Shown here in pieces: positions 37,528 to 49,858 of a stretch of DNA of 64,000 bases. Under the pieces are notes generated by a model. The model did no database searches. It was not told the origin of the DNA and saw only the letters and a list, made by a program, of their open reading frames with translations. The stretch lies in contig NW_004085977.1 of NCBI RefSeq assembly GCF_000220395.1, positions 46,290-110,289 on the forward strand. Reading direction: 5' to 3'. This DNA comes from Ichthyophthirius multifiliis. Taxonomy: Eukaryota > Ciliophora > Oligohymenophorea > Hymenostomatida. Every line of letters begins with the position of its first letter. The stretch's first letter is position 1. Position numbers and translations under genes: made by a program.

Positions 37528-37738
37528 TATTTTTATTATTAAATATTTATAAATTGTTAAATCAATTTTTTGTTTAATCTATTAGTCTTTTTGTTTAAAT
37601 ATCTTTTTTAAAAATTCTAATAAATATATTTTATTGTTATTTTATATATAAATGAAATATTTATAATATAAATTAATATTTTATAATTTCATTTTTTTTA
37701 TAAATTTTTAATTATTAATAATTTTAAACATAAATAAG

Positions 37739-38248
37739 TCACTATAGTTTGAATTTTTATTTTTCTCTTTTAACATTTTCTAATAGATATAGTTTTTATT
37801 AAATTTTTCCATATTTTCTATCCTAAAAATTATTTTTATTATTATTATAGTTTGAATTTGTTTTATTTGATAGTCTTTCTTAAGAATTGCTTTCTTTTTA
37901 ATTAATTAAATTCGAATTTTTCTAATTATTTATAAAATTTTAATCTGTAATGTTTTATTTAATTTCTTCTTATATATTATCTTTTATATTGAAAAAAGAA
38001 ACTTCTTTATATCTTTTTTATTCCATACTATTATTTTAAATAAGCTAATTTAGTTTTTATTTTCCATTTTCATATTCATTTAAACTTATTAAATTATCCT
38101 TATTTTAATAATCAGTAATTAATTATTTAAATTAAATATATTATTTTTATAAAGATTCAATTAAAGTATCATATTTTTTTTCTTTTTCTTATAAATATCT
38201 TACTAAATCGTTATCAAATTCTGTTTCTTTAATAAAAATACAACCCAT
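37739..38248 (-). CDS. Small coiled-coil protein, possibly N-myristoylated
   Basis: 169 residues, single exon. Starts MGCIFIKETEFDNDLVRYL. Gly-2 with Cys-3 is the arrangement found in N-myristoylated and palmitoylated proteins, so membrane anchoring is plausible (inference). The rest is charged and Gln/Asn-rich, mostly predicted helix (YLQEKEKKYDTLIESLQKQY), ending VKREKQKFKLQ before TGA 37739. No family recognised. Confidence 0.6.
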
Positions 38249-38556
38249 TTATTTTAGTAATTTAAATTTTGTTTTTAAATATATTTAATATTATATTAAT
38301 TAAATAATTTTTGCAAATTTATGCTAAAATAATAACACAAACTAACTAAAAATATACTAAAATGATACAAAATATTTATTTTATTATTAAAAATAAGAAA
38401 TATATAAACTATAAATATATATAAAAAAACATATATATATTTAATAAAAATAATAATTTTTTATATTCTTTTTATTTATTTAATTAAAATAAACTTAATA
38501 TACATTAAAAATTACTAACTTATTCAATATTATGAAATTTAAAATAAATTAAACTT
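38249..38556. other. AT-rich spacer
   Basis: Between two leftward genes; no coding or RNA signal. Confidence 0.5.
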
Positions 38557-39923
38557 TCATTTTTTAAATTTTTATAAGTTAGCAACAGAACCAAATTTTT
38601 ATTTTTTTTATTATAGTTAAAAATTATTACCTTAAACCATAATAATATTATTATTTTATTTTTATTACTATTAAAATAAAGTAATTTAAGAAATTGTTTT
38701 TTTATTCTAATATTTATTTTATTTTTAAGTGCTATTTGTTTTTGTTAAATAAAGTTATTATTCCTGCTAAATTATTTTTTATTAATCTAACAATTATTAA
38801 TATTATTATTATTATTAAACTTAATATTATTATTATTATTATTAATTTTATTTATTTTACTATATAATAGCATGGTTATTTTAATATTATCCTGTTTTGC
38901 TAAGTTTTTATAAATTATTTAATTTATCTATTATATCTTAAATTTTTAATCTTTCAAAATGTTCAAATTTAGTCATATTTTTAATTAAATCACAAAACTA
39001 TTATTAATATTTGTTTTAAGAATCCCATTACAAATCCAAACAGCCTTTTTAAGATACATTATATAGTCCAAATTTATTTGTAATCTCTTAATTAATTTAA
39101 ATTCTAAAAAATAATTCAAAAAACACTATTCCTAAAGACCAAATATCACTTTCTTTTTAAACAAAACCATCATTTATTTATTCTGGTGCTGAATAGCAAG
39201 GAGTATATCCTTTACTTGTTTACATTTAACTTTCATTATTAAGAATTACGGAAAGATTTAAATCTCCCAAAAAAACATTATTTCTATTATCTAGCAAAAT
39301 ATTTTAAGGTTTCAAATTTCCATGTACTATTGGATTTTTTTATTTATGCAAATAATCTATAGCTTACAAAATTCCATGTGCAATTTAGAATTATTAATTC
39401 AAATTAGGAGGCTCGTTCCGCAAATAACTTGCTAAATCCCATTTTTTTCTTTTTTAAATTATACTTAAAGAAGAAGAAAAGTCATCAAATTTTTTAATAG
39501 TATAACCTTCTATTTTTAATATTAAATGTGAGTTTATTAATTATAAATTATTCAAATTAGAAAGTATTTAATTAATATATATGTTTTTTTTTTTTTAAAT
39601 TATTTCAAAACACAAAAATTTCTAACGTTTTTAATTTCACATTCATATACTAAACTTTAGTTACCTTATCCTATTTATTTTTAAACAACTATTTATTTTT
39701 CTTCTAATTTCTTTAAATTGGTATATTTTTAAAATTCCTTGAGAAACTATTCAAATGATAAATCTGTAATATCTTCTAGTTTGCTTGATTGTTAAATGAA
39801 AGTTATTGGATTTAAATTCGAATATAAAGCACTTGCTATATAATCGGATATACAAACAGGTATATTTAAATTACTCAAATGATAGATTGGTGTCTAATTA
39901 GAAGCATGAATAATATTATTATC

Positions 39924-39963
<40 letters not shown>

Positions 39964-41277
39964 TACTTATAATTTATATTTATCATCTATTTAGTTTTAT
40001 TCATTATAAATTATAGATTCATCTCTATATGCTGAAGGCAAAATATTCTTATTTTGATACTAATCTATATAGTTTAAATTATTTTATCCAAATTATTCAT
40101 ATTATTATGAATTATTATTTTTTAATTCATTTATTGTGTATGATGATTTTAATAAATTAAAATCAACTTTTTATTAATTTTTATCATTCATATTATTTAT
40201 ACAATTATTTTATCCTATTATTGTTGAGGTATTATTTTTAATTGTAGATTAAGAATATCTTTAATTGAAATCATCTTCACTTTAAGAAAGCGAAATTACT
40301 TCAGATTTAATTTCTAAAGATTCGTCTTTTTATTATATAGATTTTTTTTTCTTACTATATTAAAAGAAAGTAGGATATATTGAATGTCTAATAATATTAG
40401 ATGATAATGGATTACTTTATTAGAGTTATATAAATAAATTTTCTAACTATAAAAAATTTGGTCTTTCTTACCTTTTCTCAGAAAGCATTACATTTAAAAA
40501 ATCAGGAATATATTATCCATACCTTGAATTTATTTCTTATAAAATCTCATTTTTTTCAGACTCAAAATGAATCGTATTTTTAAATTAATTTAAAGTACCC
40601 AATTCACAAAAAATAACTCCAAGTGCATAAACATCCATTTTATATAGATTTACTTTCGATTCTTCTCCTTTATTTTTAATATTTTCAGGGTCTGGAAATT
40701 TAGTCTTCATTATTTCTTGACTTGAAACTAAAGAAATATCGGAATCTTCGGAACCCAACAGATGTATTGAATTATAAAATTCGCCAACTAAAAAAGGATG
40801 GTCTATTTCTTTAAAATATATATTCTTTAATTATATCCTTCTATGGCATATATTATTTTATTGCATCCATGAAAATGCTTTTATTAATTCAAGATAGTGA
40901 TTTTATAGTTCTTGAAAAGTAAAAAATTAATTACTTGGGCAAAAACTTTTATGATTTATTAATTCTTTTAAATTTTAATTTACGTCTTCTAATATTATAT
41001 GAATTTTTTGAATTTTATTCCCTTTTTTGTCCTCAGTTATTGAACGGGTATAGCCTTCACATTTAAGAATATTTTTATTTTAATTTGAAAGCTTTTGATT
41101 TATAATTATTTCTTGCATTATTTTTTATTCTTGAATTATACTTTAGATTGTATATGTTTTTGAAATATATTTTTTTTAATTATCTTTTAACATCTTTATA
41201 CAATAGTATTTAGCACCTTCTTCACTTTCTTTTAAATATTCTTCCTCTTCTTGTTTGAATTTTGAAAGATCTATCAT
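38557..41277 (-). CDS. Tandem pseudokinase (two degenerate kinase domains)
   Basis: First domain, from the start at 41277: YYCIKMLKDN keeps the beta-3 Lys, but HRD is HRR (ICHRRIQLKN) and DFG is GEF; DVYALGVIFCELGT marks helix F. A Ser/Asn/Gln-rich linker with an (AAT)n tract (39922-39961) follows. Second domain: glycine loop IGQGNQSLVYEC, Lys in CVLKQF, IVHGNLKPQNILLD where HRD is HGN, DLN in place of DFG, then CYSAPEQ and SDIWSLGIVFFELFF. Both lack the catalytic Asp. The tail is Gln-rich, much of it TAA runs. The frame slips once near the (AAT)n tract and once at the 13-base run 39584-39596, both repaired by one added base. No TGA or new ATG convincingly separates the domains, so one gene is modelled; two genes remain possible. 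Confidence 0.7.
39922..39961. repeat. (ATT)n / (AAT)n tract inside a gene
   Basis: Trinucleotide tract encoding Asn on the minus strand in the linker of the tandem pseudokinase; the reading frame changes by one base next to it. Confidence 0.8.
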
Positions 41278-41597
41278 TTATTTTTTTTATTATTATAATT
41301 TTTTTTTTTATATATTAATAAAAAATGATTATAAATGATATTACTTTATTTTTTATATTTTTAAAAATAATTATTTTGGAAAGAATATTAATTAAATTTA
41401 CTTTGTTTAAATTATTTACTGATATATATTTATAATTTTATATTTAAAAATTAATATAATTTGTTTATTTAGCTAATATTTTAAAAATTTATCTGATATG
41501 TCTTTCTATTTTCAACTAAATAAAAATAATAATTATTCTAAATATTAAATTTATTAAATAATCATATAAAATATAAAATATATTAAATAAAAAAAAA

Positions 41598-41647
<50 letters not shown>

Positions 41648-41789
41648 ATATATTATTTATTTTTTAATAATAAAACTATAATATTCAAACAAAAAACTAA
41701 TACACAAATATTATAGTAATATATAATTAAATTTATATTTTTTTAATATCAAGTAAAAAAAATGTTTATTTATATAAATAAAAAAATAT
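41278..41789. other. AT-rich spacer with (TA)n tract
   Basis: Between two leftward genes; contains a (TA)n tract at 41599-41632 and no coding signal. Confidence 0.6.
41599..41632. repeat. (TA)n microsatellite
   Basis: About 17 TA units in the spacer between the tandem pseudokinase and the SCC2-like gene. Confidence 0.9.
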
Positions 41790-44700
41790 TCAATAAATAT
41801 CTTCTTCTTCTTCTTCCTTATAATTTATTTTTTTACTTGCATTTCTTACAGAAAGTTATCTTGTTCTTGATCTTGAATTTTGATTAGAATTTTAATTTGG
41901 AACTTACAAAGTATAAATATTTTCAAAATCATTTTTATCTTTTTTTTATTTTTACATTTTTTATTTTTATCCTTTTTTAACTCTTTTAACATCTGAGTTT
42001 AAAAAACCATCTTTATTATCCAAAAAATGTAAATCAAACAAATTTTAAAGTTCAAATTAGACTTTGTAATAGAAAAGTGATTTTATTTTTTTTCGAAGGA
42101 CTTATGTATTTCCATCATCAAGAATATCAAATTAAGCAATATCTTTCAAAAAAAGTTAAGTAAAATAATTCAAAGCCTAATTAGATTAAAATTTCTAAAA
42201 TATTTTAAAGTCTTCTTCATCTTGGTCATTTTCTTAAAAAAATTCAATTTAATCTAAACAATCGTCAATATGTATATTATTTTTTTTCCCAAAAACAAAA
42301 TCACATTAAATAATCAAAACTTACATACAAACAATAAGCATTAATAAAATAGAAGCTTTCAAAAAAGCCCCTTCATTTCGATTTTATTTATTATTTTTTT
42401 TAAGCGAAGAATAGACTTCATTAAAAAGTACATTAATAATTGATTTTAGACTTTATAAAAAACCAAAAATTTATTATTTTGAAGTTTAATTAATACTAAT
42501 AATAATAATACAACAAAAAAAAACGACTTCATAATCTTCATAATTAAACTCTTAAATTTCTTATAAAATTTCTTAAATTTTTTTACTCAAACAATCATTT
42601 TTTTACTTTAAAAAAAATACATTTATATTTTCGTAAAAAGAAACATTCTCCTAATTCAAAATAGTAAATTGTTTATATAAATTATTAATAAGAGAAATAC
42701 TTTTTAAAATTCCTTATTTAAAAACATTAACTACACACCCTTCATTTTTTAAAAACTCGTCGCAAATAATCTTAAAAGCAAACTTTTATACTATTTCATC
42801 CTGATCGCAAATCAAAGGAATCACAAACTTTCCGAATTATTAAAAATGAATAAAATTATTCTCACATAAAATTCCTAAAATTTATAAAACAATCTATTTA
42901 CAAATATTCTTTTCCTAGCTGTTTATATCTAAAATCCATTTAGAATAAGTTTCGAATAATATTTCTACTACAACATTTGTTATATGTTCATATTCTAAAG
43001 ATAAATTATTTTTTTAATTTTCATTTATTTCATTATTTCCATTACATTCCATTATTATTTCTTATTTAATATTAATTTTTTCCACATGTTTTTATACATA
43101 TTAGTAAAAAACTTTATAAGCTAAAATTTGTGTAAAGACGTTTGTCTCTTCATTATTAAGGATTTCAATAATAATATTTTTGCTATTAAAAACAATATTA
43201 TATTCACATTCCCATAATATAGAAATACAATCAAGGCTTGTGTTTTATAAACTTTCGCTAAAATATTAATTTGGGAATTCCTTTTTTATTTATAAAAAAA
43301 ATAAAATCACATTCTCAATATCAAAAATACTTATTTCATTAGACTTAAAAGCATTATTTATAAAATGGAAAGTATAAATAGATATTATATAGAGACTTTT
43401 TATAATATTAAAATTTGTATTTTGGTCAAAATGGATTTACTATTATTGATTTTATTCAACTTTTTCTTAAAAAAGATTTTACTTTTATTTTAAAAATTCA
43501 TAACATTTTAAAAAAAGGAAATAAATATTTTTAATGTTTTAGTTTTCTTAATATTTTACAGCAAAAGCACTCAAATTTATTAATCTTTTTAAAATTACAA
43601 CCGAGCCTTCTTCAATTATTAATTATCTTACATTATTTTCAATTTAAGATATTAATTTGTTATTTTAAATAGAATTAATAAAAACATTATTTATTAATAA
43701 ATTTATTAAAATATCAATCAATTTTACTATTGCATCAGTGTTTTCTTATTTTTGATTTTAAGGAATTTATTTATTTTGATTTAAGTATTTAATAAAAGAC
43801 ATTAGAATTTCTAATTCTTTTCCTACTTATTAATCTAAATGTATATTTGAAATAGCTTCCAATAGATTAAGAATATGTTTTCTTTCTTAAAAATCCAAAA
43901 TATAGTTTTCACAAAAAGTTAGACCTAATTAAAAATAGACATTAATATTTATATCATTATTAAATTTAAATAATTTAATTAAAATATCAATAGTTAAAGT
44001 TGGAACATTTTTCATAACAAAAATAATATTTTCCATATTTTTTTATTCTTTATAATTTAATACATTATCTTAGTTTTAATTATTCTAAAATAAAATTTTA
44101 TATAAAACTTTCATTTCTTAATCATTTTTTTAATTTTTTTTACACAATTACTAAACTATTTTTACTTTTATATCTGTTTCAAATTCCTCTATATTTTCAT
44201 AAATAAAATCAAACACTCCGTTTCTTACCTAAAAGCATTTATCATTTATCCTATTTAATATTAATTCTATATATTTCTAGCTATTTTTATGTTCTATATC
44301 TCCTTTTTCTTATTCTTTCTAATGCATACTCTAATACATGCTAGTTAATATTTTCACACAACTTAATCTTACAGAAAGAAGTTCATCTTTTAATCTTAAT
44401 TCTAAATATTATATAAAAATATCACTACTATTAAATTCATCTAATAAACTAAGAATATTTAAAGCCTTTATTTATTTTCGTTAAATAAAATAAAATAAAA
44501 TAAAAAGTATACTTTTATACGAACTTAACTTAAATTATCATTTGTTAGACCACACAAAAGTTTAATTAAAAATTGGATTTCGTCTTAAATTTTAAACATG
44601 AAACATAATTTTGCTTAGTAAAGAAATTCTAAAAATTCCAAAACACTTTCTTTTATATTTATTGAATTTCCTATTTCTTCTGATTTTTTGTTTTTCTCAT

Positions 44701-45970
44701 TAGGATTAATCAATTATAAAAATTAATTTTTAGATTCCAAAAAATTCTAGTTATCAAAGTTAAAATAAAGTTCATTTAAATAAAAACTTAAAGATTATCT
44801 AAAAACGCTTTCACTTTATTCATTTTACATTAAGTTTATTAAATCTTTTAAGCCTCCTTTATTTATCCCAAAACAGTTTTGACAAAACCCAAAAACTTAT
44901 TAATCTTCTGATTATTCTTTAGTATTATATTCATTTAATTTTAATTCACAAAATCCAGTTTCTTCACATAGACAGCAAAACATATAATTATTATGTTTCG
45001 AAAGCTTCTTATTTTTAGCAGGTACATATCCTATTTTAATTTTTTAGGAATACCCAATTATTGATTAAGTTTCTTAATGTACATTTACTAGAATATTTTT
45101 AATCATATCAAGTATAAAAGTATTACTTTTTTAAGTGTATTAAGCTTTGATAATTTTAATAAGTTCCAAAAAAATAATTATGCAAACAAAATATTCACCA
45201 GAATAAATTTAAGAGGAAAAATCTAAAGTAAAATTAATAAAAAATTAAGCATATTTTTTACTATTTTCATTAATTATTTTTTTAAACTAATTTTATAAAA
45301 AATAATTTATCATTTTTTTCTCTTTTTCTTAATAATTAGTATTTATTATTTATATTATTATAACATTCAAACTGTATAATATTTAACTATTAAAAACTTT
45401 TATTTTACTCATTTTTATATTCTCCTTCTTTTTTTCTATGTATAAATCAATTATTACTTATATATATTCTTCCTTATTTGTACTTCCAATTAAAGATATT
45501 ATATTAATTATTTCTCTTGATATTTTTTATTAATTTTAAGTTACTATTTAACTTATTACATATATAAAAAGAGAATCTTTTTCCTTTTCTATAAGTGTTA
45601 ATTTTCTTATATCTTTTATATTTTTTTAGAGATATATGCATAAATCTTTTGCCTAATCTATTGTAAAATAATTGCTTTCTATTAACAAAGCTAATTTTTT
45701 ATCAAAAGCGTTTTTAAGTTTATAATCAGTCTTATTTTCATCATACGTTATTATTTTTAAATATTACAAATAAAGTTCGAATAAAATTTAACCTTATAAC
45801 TCAGATTTTATATAGCTTAAATTTTATATTTAATAGAATTCTTCTATTTCAATTTTAAGATTTTTTTCATTTAATAATTTTCTTAAATCTTTTATTGATA
45901 ATTTTTCTTCCTATTCGTTTTCTGTCTAACTTTTAAGTAAAAACTCAATATACTTTTTTAATTTTTACAT
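41790..45970 (-). CDS. SCC2/NIPBL-like cohesin-loader HEAT-repeat protein
   Basis: About 1377 residues; one intron at 44466-44512 (GTATAC...AATAAAG). The frame is open from 45970 to TGA 41790, with no slippage, over 4 kb. A Cys-rich patch (FCCLCEETGF, then FGFCQNCFG) in the first half resembles a PHD or other zinc finger. Immediately after the intron come helical repeats: LELRLKDELLSVRLSCVKIL, LILNRINDKCFQVRNGVFDF, KIVQQLCKKNQKNDQEMKVL. This order and spacing match the SCC2/NIPBL core (MDQSTSVRE, DTGISVRKR and MIRRVNDEEGIK of the animal protein), which loads cohesin onto chromosomes. The C-terminus is a basic/Arg-Ser tail (NSRSRTRQLSVR) ending in five Glu. If correct it acts with SCC4 in the nucleus. 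Alternative: another HEAT-repeat protein. Confidence 0.6.
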
Positions 45971-46419
45971 TTTTATTTTTTATAATTAATATTATTTTTA
46001 TTGAGAGGTTTATTTTTCGCTTTATATTTATATAATTTTGAATTTTGAAAAAAATAAAAAAAAAATATTTAAAAATAAAATTTTTATTAAATATATAATT
46101 TTTTCAAATATTATTATATTTTTATAAGCATTTTTTTTTTGATTATTATTAAGCATTTTATTTATTTTTTTCAAATAAAAATACATTTAAATGTTTTTAT
46201 AAATTAAAAAAAATAAATTTGAAATTCAAATATAAAATTACAAAATATAAATAAAATATTTTATATATTCATTTAAATTCTGAATTCTAAATGTTTAAAA
46301 ATTGTTTCATAATTTTTTAATATTGATAAATAAAAATGAAAATTTAAAATAATATTTTATTTTAATTTTCATTTAAAAAAATATATTTAAATAAATAATA
46401 TATATACTTTTTTTTATTT
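45971..46419. other. AT-rich spacer
   Basis: Between two leftward genes. No coding signal; probably the promoter side of the SCC2-like gene. Confidence 0.5.
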
Positions 46420-49400
46420 TCAATACAAAATTTGAAGGGCTTAACAATTTTATGTATAAATATGAATTTTTTCAAATAAATTTTATATTAAATTCCCATA
46501 AATATTAAGCACATGTAAATTTTTTAGAGTGATTTCTTAAGGCAATTATCTTATCTCTACTTTTGATAAATTTAAAAATTAAAGTTTATCTAATTTATTT
46601 TAATTAAGGATAAATTCACTTGCTTAACTTTTTAAAGAATTTAAACTCAAATCAAGTTTTTTTAAATTAACTATATTTATTTCTTAAGGTGCAAATAAAC
46701 TTGTTAATTTATTATTTGATAAGTTTAAAGACTATAATATTTAACTTTTGCATTTAAAAATATTTTCACACTATGAATTATTTAAAGAATTATTTTTAAG
46801 ATTTAAATCTATAAAATTGATTTCTAAAGGCAGATTAATATTTTTGAATATTTATAAGATATTATTTTTTCTATTTTTTATAAAATTTTATAAAAAATGT
46901 CAAATTAATATTATTAAAGTTATTTTTTACTTAAATACTAACTTCTATAATTTGGGAAAAACACATTTACTTTAAATTTATTCTAAATATAATTGATTTA
47001 CTAAATTATTTGATAAATCAATTATTTTTAAGTTTGGTAAATTAATATTTAAATCTTCTTCAAAATTAAAGTCTTTAATTGAATTTTATATTATTTAAAT
47101 TTCCTAAATATTTTAAATTTAAGATATCAAAATGTTCTTTAAAGATTCATTTTTTAAACAATTTGAATTTAAATATAAATATTCCAAAAAGTTATTTTCG
47201 AACTTTTAAATAAAATGAATTTAGTTAAAACTTAAATCTATTTTTCTAGCAAATTTTAATTTTTATAATATTAAATTTGTACCTTCACACAATAAAAAAC
47301 AATCTCTAGCTTAAAAAATTTAAATTCTATTTTCTAAAGAAGATAAACTTAAATTTTAAATTTAAACGCTTTATTCAAATTAATTTTTATTGAAATTAAG
47401 TTCACTAACAAATCCAAAAAATCTTTAAAAAAACAAAAAATCATTTAAGTTGCATTGATTTTCCATCAAATTTATATTTTTTAATTTTTTAAATTTCATT
47501 TAAAAAAACTCATTTGTAATTAATTTATTTAGTTAGATATTATTAATTTCATTTGAATATAAATCTAATATGATTAAATTTTAAAATTAAAATTAAATAA
47601 TTTCCAAAAACTAACAACTTTATATTTTATTAGAACCTAAATATAATTCTTCGATAGTTTAAGCATTTTAAAAGTTAACTTTTTAAATTTAATTTTACAC
47701 ACAATAAAGCTTTTTCAAAAATCTTAAATTAATTTAAATAAATTTAATTTTATTAAAAGAAATATTTAAATATTCTAATTAACTTTCTTCATTATTTGCT
47801 TATATTTCATGAATTTAATTATGACAAGCATTTAAGAATTTTAAAGTATTTAAACTAAATAAAAAATCAATTTAGTTTAATAAATTATAACTTATACTTA
47901 ACTTTTTTAATTTTAATTAATCTAAATGTTCAGGGAATTCATTAATTAAATTATGAGATACATCAAGTTCTATTAAATTAGGAAGATTTTTAAAGTTTAA
48001 TATTTAATTTATATTTTTTAAATTATTTTCTCTTAATTTTAAATACATTAGGTTTTGATTTTAATCATTTATAATAAATTCTGTTATTTTGTTATTTTTA
48101 AGGATAAGTTTCTTACATTTATATTAATTCAATAAAATAAAAATTTATTTTAAAATTTATTATCTTTAAGATTGCATTTTTAAAAGTTTAAAGAAGAAAT
48201 TTACGAAATCTCATTTTAATATAAATCAACATATTAAATATTTACAGTATCGTTTATTTATTAAATTTTGTTATTATTTAAGTCTAAATAGTGAAGATTT
48301 ATTAATTAAAAATTTTCAAATGAAAGTTGTTTAATGATATTATTATTTAAAATTAATTTTTTTAGATTTTCAAAACATTTAGACTAAAAAATAACTTAAA
48401 GCGATTTTTCACAAATTTTATTATTTTCTAAGTTTAAATAAGTCAACATTTGGAGATTAAATTGAGAATTTTCATAAATCTAAATTTAACTTATTCTATT
48501 GTTTGCTAAATATAATTCTTTAATTTCAGAAAAGCTTTAATTATAAAATATAGTATCAATATTAGTAAATTTACAAGAATTTAAAATTAACCTTTTTAAT
48601 TATTTAAAATTATTTTCTTTTTAAAACTTTATTTCTGAAATATTATTGCCACTTAAGTCTAATAATTTTAAGTTTTCAAATAAATTCTCATTTTTAAAAA
48701 ATTCAAAAAAATTATTTTCGATTTTTTTCTTTACTGAATAATTTAAATTTCGTATATATAATTCTTCGAAAAATCCCTTTTTTTAATTTAAAAATTCATC
48801 CCATATTTAAATTTCATTAGAATCAGAAATAAAGCTTTTTATATTTTCTAAATTCTGAATTTAATTTAGAATTTATTAAGTAAGCTTAGCACTTTTTAAT
48901 CCTTCAATTTAAATTTGAAATATTTTTTTAATTACTTATTCTTAAAAGTCATTTTTTTATAAGTTAATTAATTTGGCATTTTTATTATTTATTTTTAATT
49001 TTTTTCCCGTATTTTAAATGCATTTTTCTAATAAAAAATTTATATAATTAAGGTTTGTAATGTTTCCTTATAGTTTTTTTTGGAGCTATAATTATTTTTT
49101 TATATAATTATCAAATTTATAAATATTAATATTATTGAAAATTATATATTAGAAATTTCCTAAAGGAATTAATTTTATGTTTAATGAATTTTACTAATTA
49201 TCTAATTTTTCACACAAAAATAATGATTTTAATAGGCTTTCATATGAAATTTCTTTATTTATTTATTCTAAAAATGTTAACTTGTATGTAGAATTATCTT
49301 CCTATTATAATAAAGTTATTTCTATCGTATTATTATTATATTCTTCTTAGAGCTTAGATAAAGAATCATGTTATAGGTCTTCAATAAAAAAATCTTTTTC

Positions 49401-49433
49401 TATAAATAATTGATTGTTTACAATATATATCAT
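46420..49433 (-). CDS. Large leucine-rich-repeat protein
   Basis: About 980 residues. Starts MIYIVNNQLFIEKDFFIED; the first ~280 residues have no repeats. From about 48700 downward there are more than 20 leucine-rich repeats of the LxxLxLxxN type, for example LKLLDLSGNNISEI, KELYLANNRISQI, LIELDVSHNLINEF, LQSLNLSNNKLTSL, LHVLNIYGNLIQNL. The solenoid is probably a protein-binding scaffold; compartment and partner cannot be told. The frame shifts by one base near 48130-48160, and a probable intron (GTTAGTATT...AAAAATAG, about 46860-46930) interrupts the repeats further on. Both are needed to keep repeats in phase. No kinase or other catalytic domain is attached. Confidence 0.75.
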
Positions 49434-49858
49434 TTATTCTATTTATTAATATAATTAAAATTTTAATTTATTAAATTTGTTTAAAATTTTAATAAATAAT
49501 CTTATATATTTAATTATTAATTATAACAAAAAACTTTTAATTTTATAACAAAAACAAAAAAATCTTAATCTTAATTTTAAATTTAAATAAAATAATAAAT
49601 TTATTTTAAATAAAATCAAAATAATTTATATAAGTACAAATAAATTTACATATTATTAAAAAAATATACTTTTTTTATTTATTAAATACAAAAATTTAAT
49701 TAAAAAAAATATTTACAATGCCCCCAATATCTTATTTTATTTAAATTGTAATTAAAAAACATAAAGAAAGAGATTTTTGAAATTTGAATTTATATAAAAG
49801 GGCTTTTTTAAACACATTTTATTTTATAAATATTATCATTTTAATATATAAAAAAAAT
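49434..49858. other. AT-rich spacer between divergent genes
   Basis: Upstream of both the LRR gene and kinesin-14. A/T-rich; no defined motif. Confidence 0.5.
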
